A stretch of DNA of 64,000 nt from JAJDTR01 sp965220415 (lineage in GTDB: Bacteria; Poribacteria; WGA-4E; JAJDTR01). This document shows, in pieces, positions 41,882 to 51,203 of this stretch (position 1 is its first letter; each line of letters opens with the position of its first letter). Made by a program: the position numbers and the translations under genes. The stretch is from NCBI GenBank assembly GCA_965220415.1, contig OZ244829.1, positions 558,001 through 622,000 of the forward strand. The letters run 5' to 3'. The notes below the pieces were generated by a model. That model worked only from the letters and a program-made list of their open reading frames with translations. It was not told where the DNA came from and ran no database searches.

Positions 41882-42853
41882 ATGGTATATTTCGTTACCG
41901 GCTGCGTCGGATTTATCGGAAGCAAAGTCACCGAGCTTCTGCTCAAGGATGGCCACACGGTGGTCGGCGCTGACAATCTTAACGATGCTTATGACGTACG
42001 ATTGAAAAAATGGCGACTTCAACAACTTGGGAAGGAATCCGGTTTTCAGTTCCATGAGCTGGACATTTGCAATCAATCTGCATTACGCGACGTGTTCAAC
42101 GCAAACATCCCTGATGCGGTCATCAATCTAGCCGCCCGCGCCGGTGTCCGCTATTCCGTCGAAAATCCTTGGGTATATTATGAAACAAATGTCACCGGCA
42201 CTCTGAATCTACTTGAGTTATGCCGGGAGGCGGAAGTCAAGAAATTTGTATTGGCTTCGACATCAAGCCTGTACGGGGCAAATAATCCTCAGCCATTCCA
42301 AGAGGACGCAGACACGAATTCGCCCATTTCTCCTTATGCCGCGTCAAAAAAGGGAGCGGAAACCCTCTGCTACACCTATCACCACCTGCACGGCATAGAT
42401 GTGACAGTGTTTCGCTTTTTCACCGTCTACGGTCCCGCCGGTAGGCCCGATATGAGCCCGTTCCGATTTGTCCAATGGATAAGCGAAGGACGCCCGGTAG
42501 TTGTCTACGGAGACGGGGGACAATCGCGGGACTTCACTTTTGTCGACGACGTTGCCCGTGGAACGATTGCCGGACTTAAGCCGCTAGGCTATAAAGTCAT
42601 TAATCTGGGATCGGATTCCCCCGTCGTGTTAATGGACATGATCCATTTAGTGGAGGAGTTGACAGGAAAAGAGGCTAAGATTGAACATAAACCATCCCAT
42701 CCCGCGGACGTGCGTGCAACTTGGTCAGACATCGGACGGGCAGAGCAATTGCTGGGATGGCGTCCGCATTCCACATTTCGGGATGGTTTCTCGGCCCTCG
42801 TAGATTGGTACCAATCTAATAGAGAATGGGCGAAAGAAATCTCTACGCTTTAG
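41882..42853 (+). CDS. NAD-dependent sugar-nucleotide epimerase (UDP-glucuronate 4-epimerase-like)
   Basis: 323 residues, extended SDR family. The Rossmann motif TGCVGFIGS is at the N-terminus, then GADNLNDAYDVRLKKWRLQQL as in UDP-GlcA/GalA 4-epimerases, DAVINLAARAGVRYSVENP, the SSLYG serine region, and YAASKKGAE with the catalytic Tyr-x3-Lys. The C-terminal DVRATWSDIGRAEQLLGWRPHSTFRDGFSALVDWY is complete for the family. Its stop codon (TAG 42851-42853) is formed by the left boundary of a MITE-like element, so the last few residues (KEISTL) may not be original. Confidence 0.9.
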   Translation: MVYFVTGCVGFIGSKVTELLLKDGHTVVGADNLNDAYDVRLKKWRLQQLGKESGFQFHELDICNQSALRDVFNANIPDAVINLAARAGVRYSVENPWVYYETNVTGTLNLLELCREAEVKKFVLASTSSLYGANNPQPFQEDADTNSPISPYAASKKGAETLCYTYHHLHGIDVTVFRFFTVYGPAGRPDMSPFRFVQWISEGRPVVVYGDGGQSRDFTFVDDVARGTIAGLKPLGYKVINLGSDSPVVLMDMIHLVEELTGKEAKIEHKPSHPADVRATWSDIGRAEQLLGWRPHSTFRDGFSALVDWYQSNREWAKEISTL

Positions 42854-43062
42854 AACCTGTTTGAAAAGTACATTTGTAGGGTGCGCACTGCGCACCAGCC
42901 TCTAAAAGCCCCAGAGGGGCGGAAGCTGTGTAGTAACATCGAAACTCTACGGACCTAAGCCCCAGAGGGGCGACAGGTGGACAACAATTCACGGCAGAAA
43001 CTTGAAAAACCACTCCTCATGTGGCAAAAAATGGGATTGGCACCTATTATTCAAGCAGGCTC
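42853..43062. mobile_element. 210-bp MITE-like element with TTA target duplication (copy 1)
   Basis: Ends GAACCTGTTTGAA and, reversed, GAGCCTGCTTGAA, flanked by TTA on both sides (42850-42852 and 43063-43065). Non-coding. The interior has GGTGCGC-ACT-GCGCACC and two AGCCCCAGAGGGGCG units. The first ~60 bases (to CCAGCCTCTAAAAGC) are nearly identical to copy 2 at 55841-55969. A TNA target with such ends would fit an IS5-like transposase acting in trans; none is in the window. Confidence 0.8.
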
Positions 43063-43199
43063 TTAGTACGCCGAACCCGCAATGCCAACGTTTCCAGATT
43101 TGAATTCTGGGTTTTATAAAGCAACCCATGCTAAATTGAGTCGTTCCGATTCTCTGTAAACGGAGATGAAATCACTTACGCTGAATGTAGAGGCAATAA

Positions 43200-44375
43200 A
43201 TGAACATACATGAGTACCAAGCAATAGAAATCTTAAAAGCCCACGGAGTCAATGTTCCAAACGGAGACGTAGCATCAACCCCTAGCGAGGCGGAAGCAAT
43301 CGCTCGAAAACTTGATTGCTCGACCTATGTTGTCAAAGCACAAATCCATGCCGGTGGACGGGGGAAGGGTGGAGGGGTACAATTGGCGAAAAGCCCTGAA
43401 GAAGTTGGCATACACGCCGACGCTATTTTGGGAATGCAACTCGTCACCCATCAAACGGGCCCGGAGGGGAAACTTGTAAGAAAGGTCTTGGTAGCTGAAG
43501 CAAGCGAGATTGTCGATGAATTTTATCTCGGCATCGTGCTTGACCGTGCAACTTCACGAGTCGTGCTGATGGGCAGTGGCGAAGGCGGAGTTAACATTGA
43601 AGAGGTAGCATCAACGCGCCCCGAAAAGATTTTCAAGGAGACGGTAGACCCGACAGTCGGGTTGCGCCCCTTCCAAGCACGGCGGCTGGCTTACAATCTT
43701 GCCATTCCCAAAGATCTCGTCCCGAAAGCCGCTTCATTGATGTCCGCACTGTACACTACCTTTATCCATTGCGACTGTTCGCTAGTGGAAATCAACCCGC
43801 TTGCTATCACGAAAACTGATGATGAACAAGACATTGTGGCGCTTGACGCAAAACTCAATTTTGACGATAATGCGCTCTGGCGGCAACCGGACATTGAGTC
43901 CATGCGCGATCCGAACGAAGAGGATGCTCGCGAGTTGGAGGCAAGCGAATCGGGATTGAGTTACATCAGTCTCGACGGAAACATCGGGTGTATGGTTAAC
44001 GGCGCCGGGCTTGCCATGGCGACGATGGATCTGATTAAACTGCACGGCGGCGAACCTGCGAATTTCCTTGATGTCGGAGGCGGCGCGACGACCGAGACCG
44101 TCGCACACGCCTTCCGTCTTATCCTTGCAGACAAAAAGGTGAAAGCGGTGTTGGTAAATATCTTTGGCGGCATTATGAAATGTGACGTAATCGCTAACGG
44201 TATTATCGAGGCTGTCAAACAGGAAGCATTGGAAGTACCGCTCGTCGTGCGTCTTGAAGGCACAAACGTTGAAATCGGAAAGCGGCTTCTCACGGATTCT
44301 GGTCTAAACCTGATTGCGGCTGATGGGCTCGCGGAAGCGGCACAAAAAGCGGTCGCAGCAGTGCGAGGAGAATAA
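43200..44375 (+). CDS. sucC: Succinyl-CoA ligase, beta subunit
   Basis: 391 residues, full length. ATP-grasp domain with MNIHEYQAIEILKAHGVNVPNG and VVKAQIHAGGRGKGGGVQLAKSPEEV; ligase domain with NINPLAITKTDD-like EINPLAITKTDDEQ, GNIGCMVNGAGLAMATMDLIKLHGGEPANFLDVGGGA and FGGIMKCDVIANGII. It makes succinyl-CoA or, in the TCA direction, ATP/GTP and succinate together with SucD. Its partner sucD is not adjacent but 5.7 kb downstream at 50052. The last ~155 bases are duplicated at 45735-45892. Confidence 0.97.
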   Translation: MNIHEYQAIEILKAHGVNVPNGDVASTPSEAEAIARKLDCSTYVVKAQIHAGGRGKGGGVQLAKSPEEVGIHADAILGMQLVTHQTGPEGKLVRKVLVAEASEIVDEFYLGIVLDRATSRVVLMGSGEGGVNIEEVASTRPEKIFKETVDPTVGLRPFQARRLAYNLAIPKDLVPKAASLMSALYTTFIHCDCSLVEINPLAITKTDDEQDIVALDAKLNFDDNALWRQPDIESMRDPNEEDARELEASESGLSYISLDGNIGCMVNGAGLAMATMDLIKLHGGEPANFLDVGGGATTETVAHAFRLILADKKVKAVLVNIFGGIMKCDVIANGIIEAVKQEALEVPLVVRLEGTNVEIGKRLLTDSGLNLIAADGLAEAAQKAVAAVRGE

Positions 44376-44376
44376 A

Positions 44377-45615
44377 ATGAAATGGCTTTCGAGTCGGATA
44401 ATTTACATCGGATATGTGGGTACATTTCTGTTGTGCTTATCCGCTTGTTCTGACGGAGATTCTCCAAAAGATGTTATCGACGATGTATTGGACCTCATCG
44501 GCGATCCCTCTTTTTCAAGCGTCACCTCAGCCAATACTACATTCGGCTTCAAGCTGCTCACGGATTTACAGGAGCGACAGCCCGATATGAATATCATGAT
44601 TTCTCCCCTGAGCATATCGATTGCACTGACGATGACGTACAACGGAGCCGTCGGAGAAACGCAACGCGCCATGGCGGACGTGTTAGAAATCGAAAGTTTG
44701 GGTATCGACACCGTGAATCGCTCCAACGCGGCGCTACGCGACAGCTTGAAAAACACCGATCCGAAAGTCGAAATCGCGATCGCAAACTCAATCTGGTCAC
44801 GTCAAGGAGTTGAATTCAACCCGAGTTTTCTCGAACGAAACCGCGAGTTTTATGAAGCGGAAATTGAGTCGCTCAATTTCAACGATCCGCAGGCACCGGA
44901 AATCATAAACGGTTGGGTAGAAACAAACACAAATGGCAAAATTAAACAGATTGTTCAACGGATTGACCCGAGAACACTGATAGTCCTGATAAATGCCATC
45001 TACTTCAAGGGGAGTTGGCAGAAAGAGTTTGATAAGTCCGCAACCCGCGACGGCATCTTCTACCTGTCTGATGGAAGCCAGAAGCAGGTACCGATGATGT
45101 ACCGAAAGGGGGCATATCCATATTTTCGAGGTAACAACTTTGAAGCCGCGCGTCTTCCTTATGGCGATGGCAAAGTAAGCATGTATGTCTTCTTGCCTAA
45201 TCGCGATTCTGACTTAAATGGTTTCATAGAACAGTTGAGCGCGGAGAAGTGGTCAGAATGGATGTCCCAATTTCAGGACAGGGCAGACGACGATAGCGAG
45301 ATGATACTTCCACGTTTCAAATTGGAGTACAAAGTAAAACTTAACGACACACTTAAGGCACTCGGGATGGGGATAGCTTTTGGTGGAGGTGCAGATTTTA
45401 GTGGTATGGGGCCGCAACTGTTTATCAGCGAGGTACGGCACAAAACAATCATTGAAGTTAACGAGGAGGGAACCGAAGCAGCAGCGGTAACTGCTGTCTT
45501 TGGAATCGAGTCCGTGCCTCCGGTCTTCCGAGTAGACCGCCCCTTCTTTTTCGCCATTTATGACAATAGAACGCAGACACTCCTATTCATGGGAATAGTC
45601 ATGGAACCGATGTAG
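44377..45615 (+). CDS. Serpin lipoprotein 1
   Basis: 412 residues from ATG 44377 (GAGGAG 6 nt upstream, inside the end of sucC, stop at 44375). The signal peptide IGYVGTFLLCLSAC carries a lipobox, Cys24. The rest is a complete serpin: TFGFKLLTDLQERQPDMNIMISPLSISIALTM, NAIYFKGSWQKEFDKSAT, LPRFKLEYKVKLNDTLKALGMGIAF, and the hinge EEGTEAAAVTA typical of inhibitory serpins. Counting from the hinge places P1-P1' at Ser-Val (FGIESVPPVF). It should trap serine or cysteine proteases at the cell surface. It is 90% or so alike to the next serpin by eye. Confidence 0.94.
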   Translation: MKWLSSRIIYIGYVGTFLLCLSACSDGDSPKDVIDDVLDLIGDPSFSSVTSANTTFGFKLLTDLQERQPDMNIMISPLSISIALTMTYNGAVGETQRAMADVLEIESLGIDTVNRSNAALRDSLKNTDPKVEIAIANSIWSRQGVEFNPSFLERNREFYEAEIESLNFNDPQAPEIINGWVETNTNGKIKQIVQRIDPRTLIVLINAIYFKGSWQKEFDKSATRDGIFYLSDGSQKQVPMMYRKGAYPYFRGNNFEAARLPYGDGKVSMYVFLPNRDSDLNGFIEQLSAEKWSEWMSQFQDRADDDSEMILPRFKLEYKVKLNDTLKALGMGIAFGGGADFSGMGPQLFISEVRHKTIIEVNEEGTEAAAVTAVFGIESVPPVFRVDRPFFFAIYDNRTQTLLFMGIVMEPM

Positions 45616-45734
45616 CTGGTAGGACTTCACGGCGGCAAGAAAGAACCGGCAAGCCACAGGAAGAATTGTGTTGTGAAGTGTGCACTAGCACGAATGGTAA
45701 CCTGAGTTGACAAGGTGGGCAAAATCAGGATTCG

Positions 45735-45892
45735 ACTAGCATGCTCTCGAAGTTCCGCTCATTGTTCGCCTTGAGGTACAAACGTCGAAATTGGAAAGCA
45801 ACTTCTCATGGATTCCAGTCTGAACCTGATTGCTGCTGATGGGCTCGCGGAAGCGGCACAAAAAGCTGTCGCAGCAGTGCGAGGAGAATGAA
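45735..45892 (+). pseudogene. Duplicated 3' end of sucC
   Basis: GAAGTTCCGCTCATTGTTCG and then ...CTGATGGGCTCGCGGAAGC through GTGCGAGGAGAAT matches bases 44220-44375 at most positions. One base is missing near 45776 (GAGGTACAAACG against GAAGGCACAAACG), shifting the frame, and there is no start. It marks the left side of a tandem duplication that also carries the second serpin and its ribosome-binding site. Confidence 0.88.
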
Positions 45893-47128
45893 ATGAAATG
45901 GCTTCCGAGTCGGATAATTCACATCGGATATGCGGGTACATTTCTGTTGTGCTTATCCGCTTGTTCTGACGGAGGTTCTCCAAAAAATGTTATCGACGAT
46001 GTATTGGACCTCATCGGCGATTCATCTTTGTCAAACGTTGCTTCGGCTAACACTACATTTGGGTTCAAGCTACTCACGGATTTACAGGAGCGACAGCCCG
46101 ATACTAACATAATGATTTCCCCTCTAAGCATATCGATCGCGTTGACGATGACCTACAACGGAGCCGCCGGGGAAACACAACGCGCTATGGCAGACGTGTT
46201 AGAAATCGAAAGTTTGGGTATCGACACCGTAAATCGTTCCAACGCGGCACTGCGCGACAGCTTGCAAAACACCGACCCAAAAGTCGAAATCGCGATCGCA
46301 AACTCTATTTGGTCGCGCCAAGGCGTTGAATTTAATCCGATTTTTCTCGAACGAAACCGCGAGTTTTTCGGCGCGGAAATTGGGTCGCTCAATTTCAACG
46401 ATCCGCAGGCACCGGAAATCATAAACGGCTGGGTAAATACAAACACCAATGGCAAGATAAAACAGATTGTCCAACGGATTGATCCCGGTACACTGATATT
46501 CCTGATAAATGCCATCTACTTCAAGGGGAATTGGCAGAAGGAGTTCGATAAGTCTGCAACCCGCGACGGCATCTTCTATCTGTCTAATGGAAGTCAGAAG
46601 CAGGTACCGATGATGTACCGAAAGGGGGCATATCCATATTTTCGAGGTGCCAACTTTGAAGCCGCGCGTCTTCCTTATGGCGATGGCGAAGTAAGCATGT
46701 ACGTTTTTCTGCCTAATCGTGATTCTAACTTAAATGATTTCATAGAACAGTTGAACGCGGAAAACTGGTCGAACTGGATGTCCCAATTCAAAGAACGAAC
46801 GGACGACAGCGAGATGATACTGCCGCGTTTCGAATTGGAATACGAAGTGAAACTCAATGACGCGCTCACGGCACTGGGGATGGGAATAGCCTTCGGCACG
46901 GGCGCGGATTTTAGCGGCATGGGCACACAACTGTTTATCAGCGAGGTACGGCACAAAACCATCATAGAAGTCAACGAGGAGGGAACCGAAGCAGCAGCGG
47001 TAACCGCTGTTGTTGGAGTCAAATCTCTGCCTCCAGCCTTCCGAGTTGATCGTCCCTTTCTTTTCGCCATTCATGACGATAGGACGCAGACAATACTATT
47101 CATGGGAATCGTTATGGAACCGATGTAG
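45893..47128 (+). CDS. Serpin lipoprotein 2
   Basis: 411 residues from ATG 45893, with the same GAGGAG context as serpin 1 because the sucC tail was copied with it. Lipobox LSAC, full serpin fold, and the same inhibitory hinge EEGTEAAAVTA. The reactive loop differs: VVGVKSLPPAF against FGIESVPPVF, so predicted P1-P1' is Ser-Leu with Lys at P2. Most of the rest is unchanged. Divergence concentrated at the bait loop is what is seen when serpin copies specialise on different proteases. Confidence 0.94.
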   Translation: MKWLPSRIIHIGYAGTFLLCLSACSDGGSPKNVIDDVLDLIGDSSLSNVASANTTFGFKLLTDLQERQPDTNIMISPLSISIALTMTYNGAAGETQRAMADVLEIESLGIDTVNRSNAALRDSLQNTDPKVEIAIANSIWSRQGVEFNPIFLERNREFFGAEIGSLNFNDPQAPEIINGWVNTNTNGKIKQIVQRIDPGTLIFLINAIYFKGNWQKEFDKSATRDGIFYLSNGSQKQVPMMYRKGAYPYFRGANFEAARLPYGDGEVSMYVFLPNRDSNLNDFIEQLNAENWSNWMSQFKERTDDSEMILPRFELEYEVKLNDALTALGMGIAFGTGADFSGMGTQLFISEVRHKTIIEVNEEGTEAAAVTAVVGVKSLPPAFRVDRPFLFAIHDDRTQTILFMGIVMEPM

Positions 47129-47284
47129 TCGAGATTTCGCAAAAAAAGAGGCATTGAGTTGGTTCGGATAAACTCAAATCCGTCCACAGCGTGCTACACT
47201 AAGATAACGCGAGAGGCAGCGGCAATACTCAACGGCGCCTGAACACATACAGATTGGCAATACGATATTGCGAGGACTTGAGAA

Positions 47285-48469
47285 ATGGCGGAAAAACTTG
47301 GTCTGAATGATATATGCGCACGAAGTAGGCGTGTGTTGGTGCGCGTTGATTTCAATGTACCGATGGAAGATGGTCGTATCACTGACAACACCCGGATTCG
47401 AGCCGCTCTGCCTACAATTCTTCAACTCATTCGCGACGGTGCCAAGATAGTGCTGGTGACTCATCTGGGGCGCCCAAAGGGCTTCGAATTGGGACTTTCC
47501 ACCGAGCCGCTTGCTGTAGAATTAAGCAAACTCATGGGTCAGCGAGTGCGACACACTGGAGACTGCATCGGACCCGATGTTGAAAACACAATAGATGATC
47601 TTCAAGAAGGGGAAGTGCTGCTGCTTGAGAACATCCGCTTCTACAAGGAGGAAACTCAAAATGAGGCAGAATTTGCCCGTGTGCTAGCCGCGCTGGCGGA
47701 CATTTATGTGAATGACGCGTTTGGCACGGCACACCGCGCTCACGCTTCAACTGAAGGAGTTACCCACTATTTTGAGCATTGTGCCGCGGGGCTGTTGATG
47801 GAACGAGAGATTGAATACCTTGGCAAAGTAGTCGAGAGACCGGAACGCCCGTTTGTTGCAATACTCGGCGGTGCGAAAATCTCGGATAAGATTGGGGTGA
47901 TTGAAAACCTCATTGAAAATGTCGATGGGCTCCTTATCGGCGGCGGTATGGCATACACTTTTCTCCAAGCCATGGGGGTACCAATCGGCGACTCTATTGT
48001 GGAGCGAGACAAATTGGAGCTGGCGAGCGAATTACTCAAGAAAGCTGTAGATCGAAAGCTAGATATTTACTTGCCGGAAGATCATGTCATCGGTAGAGAA
48101 CTAAATCCCTCTACAGAATCACGAATTGTTGGACGCGCGGAAATACCTGATGGTTGGAGAGGTTTGGACATCGGTCCCAAGTCGGTCGAGACTTTCCGAA
48201 CGGTAGTTGATGAAGCAAAGACCATCGTCTGGAATGGCCCTTTGGGTATTTACGAAATTGAAAAATTTGCGAATGGCACAATGCAAATTGCCAAACGACT
48301 CACTGAGTCCGACGCGGTCAGCATCATCGGTGGGGGTGATTGTGTCGCCGCAGTGCATAAAGCCGGCGTTGCAGACAGAATAACGCATATCTCCACCGGC
48401 GGCGGAGCGTCACTAGAATTTCTTGAGGGAAAAATTCTGCCCGGAATTGCCGCATTGACAAATAAATAA
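47285..48469 (+). CDS. pgk: Phosphoglycerate kinase
   Basis: 394 residues, complete. RRVLVRVDFNVPMEDGRITDNTRIRAALPTI, LVTHLGRPKG, LLENIRFYKEE, NDAFGTAHRAHAST, PFVAILGGAKISDKIGVIENL and the C-terminal nucleotide-binding GGGDCVAAVHKAGVADRITHISTGGGASLEFLEG are all present. It transfers phosphate between 1,3-bisphosphoglycerate and ADP in glycolysis/gluconeogenesis. It follows the second serpin by 156 nt. Confidence 0.98.
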   Translation: MAEKLGLNDICARSRRVLVRVDFNVPMEDGRITDNTRIRAALPTILQLIRDGAKIVLVTHLGRPKGFELGLSTEPLAVELSKLMGQRVRHTGDCIGPDVENTIDDLQEGEVLLLENIRFYKEETQNEAEFARVLAALADIYVNDAFGTAHRAHASTEGVTHYFEHCAAGLLMEREIEYLGKVVERPERPFVAILGGAKISDKIGVIENLIENVDGLLIGGGMAYTFLQAMGVPIGDSIVERDKLELASELLKKAVDRKLDIYLPEDHVIGRELNPSTESRIVGRAEIPDGWRGLDIGPKSVETFRTVVDEAKTIVWNGPLGIYEIEKFANGTMQIAKRLTESDAVSIIGGGDCVAAVHKAGVADRITHISTGGGASLEFLEGKILPGIAALTNK

Positions 48470-48528
48470 GATTTACACACGTTGGATTTTGGAAACCGAA
48501 ACAGGAAAATCAAGGAGAATTTGCGTAC

Positions 48529-49968
48529 ATGTTTCAAAAAATTACTCCCCGTAGTCAGGACTATTCCGAATGGTACACTGAAGTGATTCGTGGAGCGGAA
48601 TTGGCAGATTATGCACCGGTGCGCGGTTGCATGGTTATCCGACCTTACGGATACGAACTGTGGGAAAACGTAAAGGCAGGGCTTGATCGCCGTTTCAAAG
48701 AAACGGGGCATGAAAACGCCTACTTTCCGCTTTTTGTTCCCATGAGTTTTATCGAAAAAGAGGCAGAACACGTGGAAGGTTTCGCGCCCGAATTGGCAGT
48801 TGTGACACACGGCGGCGGCAAGAAATTGGAGGATCCCTTAGTAGTGCGTCCTACCTCCGAAACTGTCATCGGACACATGTATAGCCAGTGGATTCAGTCA
48901 TATCGCGATCTACCGGTACTGATTAACCAGTGGGCGAACGTTGTTAGATGGGAGTTGCGTACTCGCCTATTTTTGCGCACGATGGAATTCCTTTGGCAGG
49001 AGGGTCACACCGCACACGCCACCGTTGAGGAAGCCCAAGAGGAAACATTACGAATGCTAGACGTGTATACCGACTTTGCCGTCAACGATGCCGCTATTCC
49101 GGTTATTCCCGGCCGCAAAAGCGAGAGCGAAAAATTTCCTGGAGCGGATGCCTCCTATAGCATCGAAGCCATGATGGGCGATGGACGAGCGTTACAGTCC
49201 GGAACCTCGCACAACCTCGGACAAAACTTTTCCAAAGCCTTCGAGATACAATACCAAGACGAAAACAGTGAACTGCAATATTGCTGGACTACAAGCTGGG
49301 GCGTAAGCACCCGTATGGTCGGCGCGATAATAATGACGCACGGTGATGACCAAGGTCTTGTTTTGCCGCCGCAGTTGGCACCCATTCAGGTAGTTATCAT
49401 ACCAATCTGGAAGAAAAACAGCGACGATGAGAAACGCTCTGTCATGGAAGTAGTGGCGAAGATGACCGCTGCGATTGGCGAAGATGTCCGAGTGAAGATA
49501 GATGACCGTGATGGATATTCACCCGGTTGGAAATTCAACGAATGGGAGTTAAAGGGTGTGCCGCTACGGATTGAAATTGGTCCGCGCGACGTAGAAAAAG
49601 GAGAGGCTATACTGGCTCGTCGGGATCAACCCGGACGAGGAGGCAAGTTATCCATACCCTTGGCAGGCATATCGGAGGCAGTCAGCGATTCATTGACCGC
49701 CATCCAAAGAGCTCTGCTGGAGCGCGCCACCAAATTCCGCGATGAAAATACGTCTGAAACTACGGACTACGACCAACTAAAAGCGGCGGTCGCCACCGGC
49801 TTTGCCCGTGCTTGGTGGTGTGGAAACCCGTCATGCGAGGACCAGGTCAAGGCCGACACGCAAGCGACAACTCGCTGTATGCCGATAGATCAACCCGACG
49901 GTGGTGGAATGTGCATTGTATGCAGTGAATCGGCGAAAGAAATCACGGTTTTTGCGCGGGCGTATTAG
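48529..49968 (+). CDS. proS: Prolyl-tRNA synthetase, short (archaeal/eukaryotic-like) type
   Basis: 479 residues. Class II motifs: motif 1 region VRGCMVIRPYGYELWENVKAGLDRRFKETGHENAYFPLF, motif 2 WELRTRLFLRTMEFLWQEGHTAHA, motif 3 region SWGVSTRMVGAIIMTHGDDQGLVLPP. There is no bacterial editing (INS) insertion, and a C-terminal zinc domain (CGNPSCEDQVKADTQATTRC, CIVC) is present, so it is the short ProRS type found in archaea, eukaryotes and some bacteria. It follows pgk by 59 nt and probably shares its transcript. Confidence 0.97.
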   Translation: MFQKITPRSQDYSEWYTEVIRGAELADYAPVRGCMVIRPYGYELWENVKAGLDRRFKETGHENAYFPLFVPMSFIEKEAEHVEGFAPELAVVTHGGGKKLEDPLVVRPTSETVIGHMYSQWIQSYRDLPVLINQWANVVRWELRTRLFLRTMEFLWQEGHTAHATVEEAQEETLRMLDVYTDFAVNDAAIPVIPGRKSESEKFPGADASYSIEAMMGDGRALQSGTSHNLGQNFSKAFEIQYQDENSELQYCWTTSWGVSTRMVGAIIMTHGDDQGLVLPPQLAPIQVVIIPIWKKNSDDEKRSVMEVVAKMTAAIGEDVRVKIDDRDGYSPGWKFNEWELKGVPLRIEIGPRDVEKGEAILARRDQPGRGGKLSIPLAGISEAVSDSLTAIQRALLERATKFRDENTSETTDYDQLKAAVATGFARAWWCGNPSCEDQVKADTQATTRCMPIDQPDGGGMCIVCSESAKEITVFARAY

Positions 49969-50051
49969 TCCCTATCAGCGTTGTCGAAACATGCGTCAGG
50001 ATGTTGCAACCTGTGACGTATTGCCAAACACTTTTCAAGGAACTTCAGTAA

Positions 50052-50927
50052 ATGAGCATTCTTGTAGATAAAGACACAACAGTTATCGTCCAAGGGATTA
50101 CCGGGCGTTCCGGTCGGTTTCACACCCAACAGTGCGTTGAATACGGCACCCGGATTGTCGCGGGTGTTACCCCGGGCAGAGGTGGTTCGGATGTTGATGG
50201 TATCCCCGTCTACGATACGGTTGACGAAGCTGTCGAGGCAACCGGAGCGGATACATCTGTCATCTTTGTACCTGCTCGGTTCGATGCTGCAGATTCTGTC
50301 ATGGAAGCGGCCACTGCCGGCATTAGCCTAATTGTTTGCATCACGGAAGGGGCGCCCGTACTTGACATGATAAAAGCCAAGCGTTTTCTGGACGGGCTGC
50401 CCACTCGCCTCATTGGCCCAAACTGCCCCGGAATTATCACACCCGGAGAGTGCAAAATCGGGATCATGCCCGGTTACATCCATCGCCCCGGCAAAATCGG
50501 CATCGTTTCCCGAAGCGGAACTTTAACCTACGAAGCAGTGGATCAGGTGACAAAACTTGGTCTTGGCCAATCCACGTGCGTTGGTATCGGCGGCGATCCG
50601 GTCATCGGCTCTACATTCGTTGACATTCTTGCACTGTTTGAAGCCGATGAAGATACGGAAGCAGTGATTATGATTGGCGAAATTGGTGGGACAGCCGAGG
50701 AAACTGCTGCTCAGTTTGTGAAGGCGGATATGAGCAAACCGGTGGTCAGCTTTATCGCGGGACAGACTGCTCCCAAGGGCAAACGAATGGGACATGCTGG
50801 CGCAATTATTTCGGGTGGACAGGGCACAGCGACAGAAAAGATAGAGGTATTGAAAGCCGCCGGTATCGCTGTTTCTCAAAGTCCGGCGACTATTGGGGAT
50901 ACACTGGTAGAAGTGCTTGAAAGTTGA
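50052..50927 (+). CDS. sucD: Succinyl-CoA ligase, alpha subunit
   Basis: 291 residues, complete. CoA-binding N-terminus TVIVQGITGRSGRFHTQQCVEYGTRIVAGVTPGRGG; LIGPNCPGIITPGECKIGIMPGYIHRPGKIGIVSRSGTLTYE; the active-site His loop GKRMGHAGAIISGGQGTATEK. It pairs with SucC to interconvert succinyl-CoA and succinate. Separation from sucC by two serpins, pgk and proS is unusual; the serpin duplication accounts for only part of the distance. Confidence 0.97.
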   Translation: MSILVDKDTTVIVQGITGRSGRFHTQQCVEYGTRIVAGVTPGRGGSDVDGIPVYDTVDEAVEATGADTSVIFVPARFDAADSVMEAATAGISLIVCITEGAPVLDMIKAKRFLDGLPTRLIGPNCPGIITPGECKIGIMPGYIHRPGKIGIVSRSGTLTYEAVDQVTKLGLGQSTCVGIGGDPVIGSTFVDILALFEADEDTEAVIMIGEIGGTAEETAAQFVKADMSKPVVSFIAGQTAPKGKRMGHAGAIISGGQGTATEKIEVLKAAGIAVSQSPATIGDTLVEVLES

Positions 50928-50972
50928 TGCGGATTAGGTAACGGGGATCCATAACGCCTGCGCCTTCTTCCC

Positions 50973-51203
50973 TTATTTGAGGCGCACTCGGTAATGCCGT
51001 GGACCAAGCTGCTCCAAGCGCCCATCCTCCAACCATTGTTCGCGGCGTTTGAGCGATAATTTGATCAAATCTCGGCGTGATTCTGCATCTCGCGGACGGC
51101 GGCGAGGCGACCGGTGTAACTGTTTTGCGCGTTGTTTGAGTTGATATTCTCGCGATTTCTCTCTAATTTTCTTTACGTGCTGATCGAAGTTTACAATTTT
51201 CAT
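50973..51203 (-). CDS. Small basic protein overlapping a nucleotidyltransferase gene
   Basis: 76 residues, very rich in Arg/Lys (KKIREKSREYQLKQRAKQLHRSPRRRPRDAESRRDLIKLSLKRR), no cysteine, no membrane segment. Its ATG overlaps the stop of the upstream nucleotidyltransferase gene (ATGA), so it is translated with it. I do not recognise a family. The basic helical character fits a nucleic-acid-binding partner or an antitoxin-like component. Confidence 0.62.
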   Translation of the reverse strand: MKIVNFDQHVKKIREKSREYQLKQRAKQLHRSPRRRPRDAESRRDLIKLSLKRREQWLEDGRLEQLGPRHYRVRLK

